A program made the position numbers and the translations under genes. The notes beneath the pieces were generated by a model. That model was not told the DNA's origin. It was given only the letters and a program-made list of their open reading frames with translations, and searched no databases. Below are positions 51,549 through 60,739 of a stretch of DNA of 64,000 nt, piece after piece; the stretch's first letter is position 1; each line of letters starts with the position of its first letter. Source of the stretch: JAIVHA01 sp965367295 (lineage in GTDB: Bacteria; Pseudomonadota; Gammaproteobacteria; DSM-19610); the NCBI GenBank assembly GCA_965367295.1, contig CBDUHN010000011.1, positions 5,989 to 69,988 of the forward strand, in the 5' to 3' direction.

Positions 51549-52784
51549 ATGGCGGAAAAACTCATCAAGATCGATTTCTCTAAAACCCCCAAAGAGCATG
51601 ACTGCATACACAATCGCTGGCACCCTGACATCCCCATGTATGCCTGGGTAAAGCCGGGCGATGATTTCATCCTCGAATGCATGGACTGGACCGGTGGACA
51701 GATCGCCAACAGTGATTCCGCCGACGACGTGCGCGACGTCGATCTCACCAAAGTGCATTACCTGAGCGGTCCCATCGGGGTCGAAGGGGTCGAACCGGGT
51801 GACCTGCTGGTGGTGGACATCCTCGACATAGGCACCCTCGAACAGTTCCAGTGGGGCTTCAACGGCATGTTCGCCAAGGAAAACGGCGGCGGCTTCCTTA
51901 CGGAGCAATATCCGGAAGCCCGCAAGTCCATCTGGGACTTCAACGGCATCTATACCTCCTCCCGTCATGTCCCGGGCGTGAACTTCGCCGGCATCATGCA
52001 CCCCGGACTCATCGGTTGCCTGCCTTCCAAGGAATTGCTGGCGGAATGGAACAAGCGTGAAGCGGCGCTGATCGCCACCGATCCCGAACGGGTACCGCCG
52101 CTGGCCGCGCCGCCCTATGCTGAAACGGCGCACATGGGCAAACTCACCGGCGAGGCAGCCAAGTCCGCGGCGCTGGAAGGCGCGCGCACCGTCCCGCCGC
52201 GTGAGCATGGCGGCAACTGTGATATCAAGGACCTCACCAAGGGCTCGCGGGTGTTCTTCCCGGTCTACGTGAAGGGTGGCGGCCTGTCCATGGGCGACCT
52301 GCATTTCTCCCAGGGCGATGGTGAGATCACCTTCTGCGGAGCGATTGAAATGGCCGGCTGGATTCACATCCGGGTCAACGTCATCAAGGACGGCGTATCC
52401 AAGTATGCGGTCAAGAACCCCATCTTCCAGCCCAGTCCGCTGCAGCCGGATTACAAGCAGCACTTGATCTTCGAAGGGATTTCCGTGGATGAATCGGGCA
52501 AGCAGCATTACCTGGATGCCCATGTCTCCTACCGCCAGGCCTGCCTGAACGCCATCGAGTACCTGAAGAAATTCGGCTACACCGGTGCACAGGCCTACGC
52601 CATCCTGGGCACGGCACCGGTGCAGGGCCACATCAGCGGCATCGTGGATATCCCCAATGTCTGTGCCACCGTGTGGGTACCCACGGAGATCTTCGACTTC
52701 GACATCAACCCGAATGCGGAAGGCCCGACCAAGATGGTCAACGGCGGGATCGATATCCCGACTTCCTTCTGGTCCGACAAATAG
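51549..52784 (+). CDS. fmdA: Formamidase FmdA
   Basis: A 411-residue acetamidase/formamidase-family enzyme hydrolysing formamide to formate and ammonia. Family features include HNRWHPDIP, the FTLECMDWTGGQI-like segment, PGVNFAGIMHPGLIGCLPS, REHGGNCDIKDLTKGSRVFFPVYVKGGGLSMGDLHFSQGDGEITFCGAIEM, and ATVWVPTEIFDFDINP. ATG 51549 follows GGAGAAGGACA; the frame extends upstream to 51192 but that part crosses the sigma-54 promoter and has no homology-like content. Divergent from urtA. Confidence 0.95.
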   Translation: MAEKLIKIDFSKTPKEHDCIHNRWHPDIPMYAWVKPGDDFILECMDWTGGQIANSDSADDVRDVDLTKVHYLSGPIGVEGVEPGDLLVVDILDIGTLEQFQWGFNGMFAKENGGGFLTEQYPEARKSIWDFNGIYTSSRHVPGVNFAGIMHPGLIGCLPSKELLAEWNKREAALIATDPERVPPLAAPPYAETAHMGKLTGEAAKSAALEGARTVPPREHGGNCDIKDLTKGSRVFFPVYVKGGGLSMGDLHFSQGDGEITFCGAIEMAGWIHIRVNVIKDGVSKYAVKNPIFQPSPLQPDYKQHLIFEGISVDESGKQHYLDAHVSYRQACLNAIEYLKKFGYTGAQAYAILGTAPVQGHISGIVDIPNVCATVWVPTEIFDFDINPNAEGPTKMVNGGIDIPTSFWSDK

Positions 52785-52798
52785 CCTACCCCGTAACC

Positions 52799-52828
52799 GG
52801 TAAAAGCGGGCCACGGCCCGCTTTTACC
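52799..52828 (+). terminator. Intrinsic terminator/attenuator between fmdA and fmdB
   Basis: GGTAAAAGCGGGCC-AC-GGCCCGCTTTTACC, a 14-bp perfect inverted repeat with A and T runs, 15 bases after fmdA. It would end most transcripts and leave fmdB at a lower level. Confidence 0.82.
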
Positions 52829-52846
52829 CCGACGAGGAACACGATC

Positions 52847-53188
52847 ATGCCAATGTACGAATACTTCTGCGAATCCTGCGACTATGTCTTCACCGACCTG
52901 CGCTCCATGGCGGAGTATCATGAGCCGTCCCAGTGCCCGGTATGCGGCACCGCATCCCCACGCACCGTCGCCTCGGCCCCACGCCTGAACTGCATGCGCG
53001 CCGATCAGCGCAAGGCACACCAGACCAATGAACGCAGCGCCCATGCGCCGCGTATGAGTGGCCATGGACACAGCTGTGGCTCCGGCTGCCAGCATCATCA
53101 CCACAAGGCTGCGACTACGGAAACCACTACGGATAAGCCCTCCCTGAAAAACCAGCCCGGCAAGCGCCCCTGGATGCTGGGGCATTGA
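52847..53188 (+). CDS. fmdB: FmdB, zinc-ribbon putative regulatory protein
   Basis: A 113-residue protein with the FmdB zinc ribbon at the N terminus (MPMYEYFCESCDYVF and CPVCGTASPR, two CxxC knuckles), and a second Cys/His-rich patch (HGHSCGSGCQHHHH). In Methylophilus FmdB is linked to formamidase gene regulation. ATG 52847 follows ACGAGGAAC. It lies behind a terminator-like hairpin, so expression is probably reduced relative to fmdA. Confidence 0.88.
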   Translation: MPMYEYFCESCDYVFTDLRSMAEYHEPSQCPVCGTASPRTVASAPRLNCMRADQRKAHQTNERSAHAPRMSGHGHSCGSGCQHHHHKAATTETTTDKPSLKNQPGKRPWMLGH

Positions 53189-53294
53189 TCCCCTCTCCCG
53201 GGGGACGAGGGGATGGGATCGCGGTGACGAAGGGAGAATGACCGGGTATCGATGGACTATCGTCCCCGCCCTCCGGTAGGGGAATTTCTAAAGC

Positions 53295-53318
53295 TGCCCG
53301 AATGAATCCGGGCCTGCA
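53295..53318. repeat. Palindromic repeat, family B
   Basis: TGCCCGAATGAATCCGGGCCTGCA, nearly identical to the copy at 45846-45869. Between fmdB and the ParA gene. Confidence 0.55.
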
Positions 53319-53412
53319 GTGTGCATGATTCCATGCCTGGTATTATCCGAATTGATCCGGAGCGATGTTATCGTTCCTGCAGGTCCGGAATCGTTCGAAC
53401 ACAGCGGCATCA

Positions 53413-54153
53413 TCACAACCGCCCCTGCAACTCCTCCCACATGGCCCGATACGCCTGCCCTGCCCGGCTGCCATGTGCGAAGCTTTCCACTGCCGCACGC
53501 CGTGTACCCATCTGCTCCACCTCACTGGCATAGGGAATCGATTGTTGCAGCCGTTCCGCCATATTGGCCGGGGGGTGTTCCAGCAGCACCCGGTGCAGGC
53601 TTTTACGCGCATCCACCATGGAAAAGAACGGCACGATCTTCAGGTGGGACAGTTTCTTTTCGGCACAGAACCGATGCAACTGATCCAGGGTGCGCAACGA
53701 CAACGGGGTGGGAATGGTGGGGACCAGCAATACATCGGCGGCCTGAAACACATTTTCCGAGACCAGCGAAATGCTCGGCGGACAATCCAGAAACAGGTAT
53801 TCATAGTCGGCCCGCAGGGGCCGAATCAGTTTGCGCAGCCGTTGATCCGATTTCCTGAAACCCTCCAGATGCAGATCCATGTTGCGATAGGAAAAATCGG
53901 CGGGAATCAGGTCCAGATCAGGATAATCGGTGGCCTTGATGAGTGCCTCCAGTTCCCGCTTGCGCCGCAGCAGACCGCCAACCCCGCCGCGCACCTTCGG
54001 CTTGATGCGAAAATAGAAACTGGCGGCCGCCTGAGGATCGAGATCCCATACCAGAGTGCTATGCCCCTCGCGTGCACACAGACAGGCAAGATTGACGGCG
54101 GTGGCGGTCTTGCCGACACCGCCCTTGATATTGAAACAGGCGATTACATGCAT
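53413..54153 (-). CDS. ParA/MinD-family ATPase (orphan)
   Basis: A 246-residue deviant Walker ATPase: IKGGVGKTATAVNLA (deviant P-loop with signature lysine), VWDLDPQAAASFYF, and FLDCPPSISLVSENVFQAAD. No ParB or parS-like repeats are nearby, so it is not an obvious chromosome-partition pair. It follows the CHAD gene on the same strand after an 11-base gap. ParA relatives position plasmids, carboxysomes (McdA) and chemotaxis clusters; here the neighbour suggests a polyphosphate-related cargo. That is inference. Confidence 0.88.
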   Translation of the reverse strand: MHVIACFNIKGGVGKTATAVNLACLCAREGHSTLVWDLDPQAAASFYFRIKPKVRGGVGGLLRRKRELEALIKATDYPDLDLIPADFSYRNMDLHLEGFRKSDQRLRKLIRPLRADYEYLFLDCPPSISLVSENVFQAADVLLVPTIPTPLSLRTLDQLHRFCAEKKLSHLKIVPFFSMVDARKSLHRVLLEHPPANMAERLQQSIPYASEVEQMGTRRAAVESFAHGSRAGQAYRAMWEELQGRL

Positions 54154-54164
54154 GGTAACTTACA

Positions 54165-55730
54165 TCATGGATGAAAGAGCGCTTGGTAGCGCCGCTGGTT
54201 CTTCTCACGGGAGAAATCATGGAAGCAGGCGGCAAACGCCTCACGCACCTTCACCTTACGGCGTTCCAGTTGCTGCCGCAAGGATGCCATGGCAGCGAAG
54301 GTATCGCGGTCGCCCATACCCACCTTTCGCATCCGTTCCGGAAGTTGCTCCAGCAGCAGTGTCTGCACAAAAAGATCCTGGTATTCGCCGAGGTTGTCCT
54401 GCAACCGTTTCAGTTCGCGGATCGCCGCCTGGACCTGATCGGCTGAATAGATATCCTGGAAGGACTGAATCAGGTAACGCAGCTTCTTGCAGGACTTGCG
54501 CAGTTCATGCAGGTCCGCGGGTGTCGAGTCAGGACCGATGGCGAGGCCTTCGCGCAGCACCCGTTTGTATATGCGCCAGGTGCGACTGCGTGCCACCTCA
54601 CCCACCGGCCGCCCGGCATCCCGGGCCCGGGGTCGCGCGGGCAAGGAGCCATGGAGATACGAGCGCAATCGCCGCTTCAAACCCCGGTAACGACGCGAAT
54701 GCAGCTGACTTGCCAGCTGCTCGTACGCCTCCTGCCGCCGATATTGAAGATAAAGCCGCAACGGCTCCAGGTGTGCACGGCGGGATGGGGGCAATAATGC
54801 ACCGAAGCCATCGAACTCGAGCAGGGTGACATCCAGGTCACGGGCCGGACCGGTCACACCGCCCAGCCAGGCGAAGTCCTCCGTCAGCCGTGCCAGGATG
54901 ACGGGAGAAAACACCCTGCTCATCTGTCGCAGCAGGGCCCTCAGTCTCCGCACCGCCACCCGCAGGTCATGGAGGAATTCTGTATCGAGGTGGGCGACGG
55001 CGCCCGCCTCGTTGGCCTCGATGACATCCAGCAGGTGTCCCAGCAGGGTGCGCATGGCGGCATCGGCGCGCAGGTCCGCTGTCAGCACCGGGGCCTGACG
55101 GAAGATCTGTTCGTCGGGGGTGGCCCCCAGTCGCTGGTGGACCCGCCGCACCAGATCCCCGTCACCGCTCACCAGGGCAAAATCCCGCGCCAGGATCTCA
55201 CCCAGGGACCGTGCTTCGCGTGCATAGCCGCGCAAGGCCTCGATGCGTATCCACCGGACCAGTATGCGGGCCTGGTTCCTGGTCGGATCCTGCAAGCGGT
55301 ATTCCTCCAGGAACAGGCGTACCCGGATCTTGTCTTCGTCATCGCGCTGAACCAGTTCGATGCGGTGCATCCGGAGTTCGCCCAGGCTCAGGAGGGCACG
55401 TATACCGAGTGATGGTGCTAAGCGGCTGCGCAGGACACCGGTGGGCAGCTCATCCGCCAGCAAGGGAAAGGACTGGTCCGTCCTGGCACGCGCCTCAACC
55501 CCGAAGTCCGGCCGCCGGCGCAGGTACAGGTCCTGCCGCCCACCGCCCTCCCCCGGCTCCGCCAGCAACTGCAGGCCATCACGATAGAGATGCCCGTCAA
55601 AGCTGTCATAGAGCTGCACAGGTGCACGCGCTTCAGCCCCACCGATCATCGGCAGCGCCACCAACAGTCGCTTTCTCCAGCGGGAAAGGGAATCGCGACC
55701 AGGGAGATCATATACCGAGGATTGCGTCAT
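54165..55730 (-). CDS. CYTH-like/CHAD domain protein
   Basis: A 521-residue protein. The first 190 residues resemble a CYTH fold (QLYDSFDGHLYRDGLQLL, then KIRVRLFLEEYRL) but lack the N-terminal ExExK catalytic motif, so it is probably inactive. The rest is a CHAD domain with its histidine/arginine helices: EFLHDLRVAVRRLRALLRQM and DLHELRKSCKKLRYLIQSFQD. CHAD domains bind polyphosphate and locate to granules. ATG 55730 is preferred over an ATG 27 bases upstream. It is the first gene of a pair with the ParA-like ATPase. Confidence 0.88.
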   Translation of the reverse strand: MTQSSVYDLPGRDSLSRWRKRLLVALPMIGGAEARAPVQLYDSFDGHLYRDGLQLLAEPGEGGGRQDLYLRRRPDFGVEARARTDQSFPLLADELPTGVLRSRLAPSLGIRALLSLGELRMHRIELVQRDDEDKIRVRLFLEEYRLQDPTRNQARILVRWIRIEALRGYAREARSLGEILARDFALVSGDGDLVRRVHQRLGATPDEQIFRQAPVLTADLRADAAMRTLLGHLLDVIEANEAGAVAHLDTEFLHDLRVAVRRLRALLRQMSRVFSPVILARLTEDFAWLGGVTGPARDLDVTLLEFDGFGALLPPSRRAHLEPLRLYLQYRRQEAYEQLASQLHSRRYRGLKRRLRSYLHGSLPARPRARDAGRPVGEVARSRTWRIYKRVLREGLAIGPDSTPADLHELRKSCKKLRYLIQSFQDIYSADQVQAAIRELKRLQDNLGEYQDLFVQTLLLEQLPERMRKVGMGDRDTFAAMASLRQQLERRKVKVREAFAACFHDFSREKNQRRYQALFHP

Positions 55731-56061
55731 CCGGGACACCGGGAAGTCTGAGCACAAAGTCTATCGCAATCTCACTCAGCATGACGACTTCCCTCCGGGA
55801 CCGTCGCCCGGCACCTTTCATCATCCCCGCGACGGGAACCCGTCGGCCAGGACCGCACCGCAGGGGGAGAAGACATGGCAAAACAAGCGCTACAGTAAAC
55901 CTGTACAATCGACCACAACCTCCGGCATCTCCGCCAGCACGGATCGAGGCGCCGATAACCTGCAACATTACCAATGTCGCAAGTGAATGCAGGGATGTGC
56001 ATAAGCATGTTGCCCCATGGGCACCATGAATGAGCCGGGCCTTACACCAGCAGAGAACAAG
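55731..56061. other. Divergent intergenic region
   Basis: About 330 bases between the CHAD gene and the hybrid kinase. AT content rises at 55890-55925. No dyad, RNA gene or coding signal was recognised; promoters of both genes should lie here. Confidence 0.4.
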
Positions 56062-59000
56062 ATGCAGCTCTCCATCGTCCATAAAATCAGTCTGCTGACA
56101 ATTGCCCTGGTCGTCACCACCGCCGGAGTGGTAAGCGGATTATTCTATCAGCAGCAGAAAAAACTGATGGTTCAGCAAACACTGGATACCTTCTCCAATG
56201 AGGTTGCCGTGTTTGGGGTGCAGTTACAGAACGACATCGAATACCTGCGCGCCGATACCCGCATGCTGGCCAGTGTACCTCCGATACAGGGTCTGCTAAG
56301 GGCACAGAAAAATGCAGGGGTCGATACCGATGGCAAGTCCACGGTCGAGCAATGGAAGCAACGCCTGCAGACCATATTCCGCGCCCTGCTGGAAGCAAAA
56401 CAAAACTATCTGATGGCCCGCTTCATCGCCATCGATGGCCGCGAGTTGGTCAGGGTCGACCAGATCAATGGTGAGATTATCATTACCCGCGACCAGGATT
56501 TACAGAACAAGGCCCAACGTGACTACGTGATTGATACCCTGAAACTGCCTGCGGACAGCATTTACCTGTCGGAGATCAACCTGAATCGCGAACACGGCAA
56601 GTTGGTGACGCCCTACCAGGAAGTATTGCGCAGCGCTGCCCCCGTCTATGAGCAGTCCGGTGGAAAGCTGGCCGGCCTCGTGGTACTGAATATCGATATC
56701 GGCACCAAATTCCACACCCTCAGACAGGAAGGCCTGGCCCTGTACATCACTAATGACCATGGTGATTACCTGCTGCAACCGGACTCGCTGCGCACCTACG
56801 GCTTCGACCATGGACAGACCTACCGCCTGCAGGACGACTTCCCAAGCACGGCACGCCTGTTCCAGGCCGGTAGCGATATTTCGCAACTCAGCCTGTTACC
56901 GGAAAACACCCGCTCAAATCAGGCTGCAGCCTTTAAAAAATTTCATTTTGATCCGGAAAAACCCCAGCGCTTCTTCACCATCGGCATAAGCCAACCCTAT
57001 GACGAAATCATCAGCGATGTATTGGAGACCTTAAACAAGGTCATCGGCATTGCCATTATTTTGATCTTCATGGCCGCCCTGCTTTCCATATTGCTTTCCC
57101 AGCGCCTCGCTAATCCCATCAAACGGATGACACGCGCGGTAGTCAATTATGGGAATGAGCGCAATAAAAACCTCGACCTCCCCGTCAACCAGGCAGATGA
57201 AATCGGCATATTGGCGCAGAGCTTTCAGTCCATGGCGGCGCAAGTGGAAGATGCCGAAAACAGCCTTCGAAAAGTAAATCAAAACCTTGAGTCGCTGGTA
57301 GAAAAAAGGACCCGGGAACTGCGAAGCAGCGAGATCCGCCAGCAGGTCATCGTGGAGAACATCGTCGACGGCCTGATCAGCATTGATGGGCAAGGCATCA
57401 TCCAGGGTTTCAATCGGGCAGCAGAAAAAATATTCGACTACAAGGCAAAGGACGTGATCGGGCGCAACATCGCCATACTCCTGCCCGATCACTATGCAGC
57501 GGATCACAACCACCAGCTCACGGTATACCACGAGGACGGCGTAGCCAGGATCGTTGGCGTTGAACAAGAGGCAGAAGGCAGGCGCCATGATGGCAGCATC
57601 TTTCCGATGGAATTCACCATCAATGAAATGTGGTTCGAGGACCAGCGCTTCTATTCCGGGATCGTGCGCGATATCACCGAACGGAAATACGTCGAGAAAC
57701 TGAAAAATGAATTCATTTCCACCGTCAGCCATGAACTACGCACACCACTCACTTCCATCCGCGGCTCCCTGGGCCTGCTGTTAGGTGGCGTTGTCGGCAC
57801 ATTACCGGATAAGGCGATGGAAATGCTGGTGATCGCCAGCAATAACACGGCACGACTGCTTACACTGATAAACGATCTCCTGGACATCCAGAAGATCGAG
57901 TCCGGGAAAATGCAGTTTCATTACGAGCGGTTTCCACTCATGCCGTTTCTGGAACAGGTCCTGCGGGAACATGCACCCTATGGTGAGCAACACGAAGTAA
58001 AGTTTGTCATCACCGATACAATTGAAATGGCGAACCTGCGCACCGACAAGGCCCGCCTGACACAGGTTATCGGGAACCTGCTATCGAATGCGGCAAAATT
58101 CTCTCCTCCTGGCGCGACGGTGGAAATCACCGTATCGCATCAGCACAATGATTTTCTGCGTATTTCAGTTACCGATGTTGGCCCGGGGATACCGAAAGAA
58201 TCATTGCCATCCGTATTTGAACAGTTCACCCAGGTGGATTCTTCCGACACCCGCAAGAAAGGTGGAACAGGGCTGGGCCTTGCCATCACCAAGTCCATCA
58301 TGGAAAAACTCGGCGGCGCAATCGGTGTAATTTCCGAACCGGGCAAGGGCTCTACATTTTATGTCGATTTTCCGGATGCCGATCCGGAAGCGTCCACCAT
58401 GAACGAAACAACTCCACAGGAACATATTCGCTCAAACAATCGCATCCTCATTATCGAGAACGACCCGGTTACCGCATCACTCATTCAGACCCTGCTCGCG
58501 GAAGCAGGTCACAAGGCCGACATCTCCCATACGGCCAGGCAGGCGAGGGATATGCTGCAAAACGCCCAGACCCCCTATCGCTTATTGCTGATTGATTTGA
58601 TTCTACCCGATGAAGACGGTATCAGCCTGCTGACAAGCCTGCGCCAGAAAGGTAAAAACCGCGATTTTTCCGTTGTGATCATTTCCGTAAAAGCCGATAC
58701 GGCCAGACAGGAACTGGAAGGTGGCGCACTGGGCATCCATGACTGGATCAGCAAACCCATCGATGCCACACGCCTGGTCGATACAGTGCAACATCTCGCT
58801 CGCCCCGAACAAAAATTACGGGTGCTGCACATAGAAGATGAACCCGACACACACACGGTAGTATCGCGTCTGCTGGAAAATTACTGCGACATCACCTGGA
58901 CAAACTCGCTGAGCACATCAAGAGAAAAACTACGGAACGGGGTGTTTGACCTGGTACTCCTGGATATCGGCCTGCCCGATGGCTCAGGCCTGGATCTCAT

Positions 59001-59154
59001 CGACAGCATCCGGGCTTGCGAGCATCCACCGCAGATCGTGATTTTTTCAGCGCTGGACGTACCGGATGATTACCTGCGAAAAGTGGATGCCGCTCTGTTG
59101 AAGACCAGGACCAGCAACCACGACCTGCTCAATGCGGTGGTGAATGCCTTATAG
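56062..59154 (+). CDS. Hybrid sensor histidine kinase with two receiver domains
   Basis: A protein of 1030 residues: helix 1, a large periplasmic Cache-like sensor of about 290 residues (DKAQRDYVIDTLKLPADSIYLSEINLNREHG), helix 2, HAMP, a PAS domain (IVENIVDGLISIDGQGIIQGFNRAA), HisKA (ISTVSHELRTPLTSIRGS), HATPase (LLSNAAKFSPPG, GTGLGLAITKSIMEKLGG), and two receivers (LLLIDLILPDEDG with WISKPID; LVLLDIGLPDGSG). ATG 56062 has GAGAA upstream; an ATG at 56017 adds 15 residues without such a site. No separate response regulator is adjacent. Confidence 0.92.
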   Translation: MQLSIVHKISLLTIALVVTTAGVVSGLFYQQQKKLMVQQTLDTFSNEVAVFGVQLQNDIEYLRADTRMLASVPPIQGLLRAQKNAGVDTDGKSTVEQWKQRLQTIFRALLEAKQNYLMARFIAIDGRELVRVDQINGEIIITRDQDLQNKAQRDYVIDTLKLPADSIYLSEINLNREHGKLVTPYQEVLRSAAPVYEQSGGKLAGLVVLNIDIGTKFHTLRQEGLALYITNDHGDYLLQPDSLRTYGFDHGQTYRLQDDFPSTARLFQAGSDISQLSLLPENTRSNQAAAFKKFHFDPEKPQRFFTIGISQPYDEIISDVLETLNKVIGIAIILIFMAALLSILLSQRLANPIKRMTRAVVNYGNERNKNLDLPVNQADEIGILAQSFQSMAAQVEDAENSLRKVNQNLESLVEKRTRELRSSEIRQQVIVENIVDGLISIDGQGIIQGFNRAAEKIFDYKAKDVIGRNIAILLPDHYAADHNHQLTVYHEDGVARIVGVEQEAEGRRHDGSIFPMEFTINEMWFEDQRFYSGIVRDITERKYVEKLKNEFISTVSHELRTPLTSIRGSLGLLLGGVVGTLPDKAMEMLVIASNNTARLLTLINDLLDIQKIESGKMQFHYERFPLMPFLEQVLREHAPYGEQHEVKFVITDTIEMANLRTDKARLTQVIGNLLSNAAKFSPPGATVEITVSHQHNDFLRISVTDVGPGIPKESLPSVFEQFTQVDSSDTRKKGGTGLGLAITKSIMEKLGGAIGVISEPGKGSTFYVDFPDADPEASTMNETTPQEHIRSNNRILIIENDPVTASLIQTLLAEAGHKADISHTARQARDMLQNAQTPYRLLLIDLILPDEDGISLLTSLRQKGKNRDFSVVIISVKADTARQELEGGALGIHDWISKPIDATRLVDTVQHLARPEQKLRVLHIEDEPDTHTVVSRLLENYCDITWTNSLSTSREKLRNGVFDLVLLDIGLPDGSGLDLIDSIRACEHPPQIVIFSALDVPDDYLRKVDAALLKTRTSNHDLLNAVVNAL

Positions 59155-59310
59155 GGCGGACGTCCGCCATGCCCCTCCAACCCGGCAAAGCCGCCCTGAC
59201 CTGACCCAGGTCAAAACCGCCATTCCGGATCTATGGGAGCATAAAGGCTCGGTTTCATCTAGTCTTAATAATAGAAACCCGGCATACGAACCGGGCAAAC
59301 GGGTACCGGC

Positions 59311-60501
59311 ATGCCACATGTCCTGCTCTATATCCTGGTCGGCGCGGCGGGCTATGCCGCCATTGATCACTGGATCGCGGCGAACCGCCCCGGTGCGGAT
59401 GTCCGTACCCAGTTACTGGCCGGCTTCCTGTCCCTGACCACTGCCGGTCTTGGGCTTGCAACCCTGCTTACCCTCTCCAGCCATTCCTCCCAAACGTTGC
59501 TGTCCGGCGGCATGCTGGTAATCGGGCTTGGCATCCTGGCCTGGGGCCTGCTGCCCTGGGTGCTGGCCAGCCATACCCGTTCCGGGCATCCCCTGCTGCC
59601 GTCCCTGTTATCCACCGGCTGGGCCGTCCTGTTCCTTGCCAATCTGCTGGTGCGCCCCAGCCTGCTCTACAGCGACTGGCAACCGCCGAATGTCGCGCTC
59701 TCGCTGGCCCACTGGTCGACATGGCTGCCTACCATCAGCCCCTGGTGGTGGGCCGTACAGGCCATGACCCTGCTGACCCTCGGCTACTGTGGTACGCAGC
59801 TGTATCACCGCTACCGGCACCAGGCCAGCGCCGCCCTGGCCATGTTGCCGGCCTTGCTGCTGCTGACCCTGGCCACCGCCTGGGACCTGCTGCTCACCAC
59901 CCGCCTGGTGCAGGGCCCCTTCCTCACCGTGTTCGCCCTGATGATCAGCACACCCTACCTTTCCCTGCTGATGCTGCGCGGGACATCTACACCGGCATCG
60001 GCAGAGGGCAATCACGTGGCGGGCGGCGCCTTGCCCACCCCTCCCGCCACGGCCACGCAGGCACCGGCCACGCCCACGCCGGATGCGGCACCGCAGGTCT
60101 ACCCGCTGTTACTTACCCAGGCGGTGCACCCCGATGCGCATCCGGGGTACGCCGAATCACCCTATCGCCGGCAGGACACCCATTTCCTGCTCCAGCAGGT
60201 GACACTCCCGCAGGAATGGGGGCAGCATTTCCAGTTCCGCCCCCCGGTAAGCACATCGGAACCCCAGCCCCGCAGCCCGCTCACACCTGGCCATGCCACA
60301 CTGCAGATCCACGGCCACGAGCATATCCAGCAGGAACTGACGGACATCTCCGCCTATACCAGCATGCTGCTGCATCACCTCACCCGGGATGAGCAGGATC
60401 CCAAGGCGCTGGCGGTACTCTGCAAGCGCCTCAAGCAACGGGTACGGGACGCCCAGCAGCGTATCGGCCCGGAGCCGGATGACGCCACCGGAAACGAGTA
60501 A
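59311..60501 (+). CDS. Polytopic membrane protein with C-terminal cytoplasmic helix region
   Basis: A 396-residue protein. The first 225 residues hold about seven predicted helices, then a Pro/Ala/Thr-rich linker (PTPPATATQAPATPTPDAAP) and a C-terminal helical part (IQQELTDISAYTSMLLHHLTRDEQ...CKRLKQRVRDAQQRIG). The shape recalls seven-helix input modules of signalling proteins, without a recognisable output domain. I do not recognise the family. It follows the hybrid kinase by 156 bases on the same strand. A dyad TGACCT-N5-AGGTCA is upstream. Confidence 0.68.
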   Translation: MPHVLLYILVGAAGYAAIDHWIAANRPGADVRTQLLAGFLSLTTAGLGLATLLTLSSHSSQTLLSGGMLVIGLGILAWGLLPWVLASHTRSGHPLLPSLLSTGWAVLFLANLLVRPSLLYSDWQPPNVALSLAHWSTWLPTISPWWWAVQAMTLLTLGYCGTQLYHRYRHQASAALAMLPALLLLTLATAWDLLLTTRLVQGPFLTVFALMISTPYLSLLMLRGTSTPASAEGNHVAGGALPTPPATATQAPATPTPDAAPQVYPLLLTQAVHPDAHPGYAESPYRRQDTHFLLQQVTLPQEWGQHFQFRPPVSTSEPQPRSPLTPGHATLQIHGHEHIQQELTDISAYTSMLLHHLTRDEQDPKALAVLCKRLKQRVRDAQQRIGPEPDDATGNE

Positions 60502-60739
60502 GCATATGCGGGGAAAGATCGACGCTGGAACTGCCGGTACCCGTCATCCAGCCGTTCGTCAGGGTACAGCCCGGTCAATGAAAAACCGCACACCCAATCA
60601 CCCACTGCACAGCATTTAGCCCATCATGCCGGACCTGATCCGGTATCCATGGGTTCAGGCCCTTCACACCAGGAACGCCTGGTCCCGGCATACAACCGTA
60701 CCGGAATGCTTACCCCCGGCCACAGCCGGGCACTCCCAC

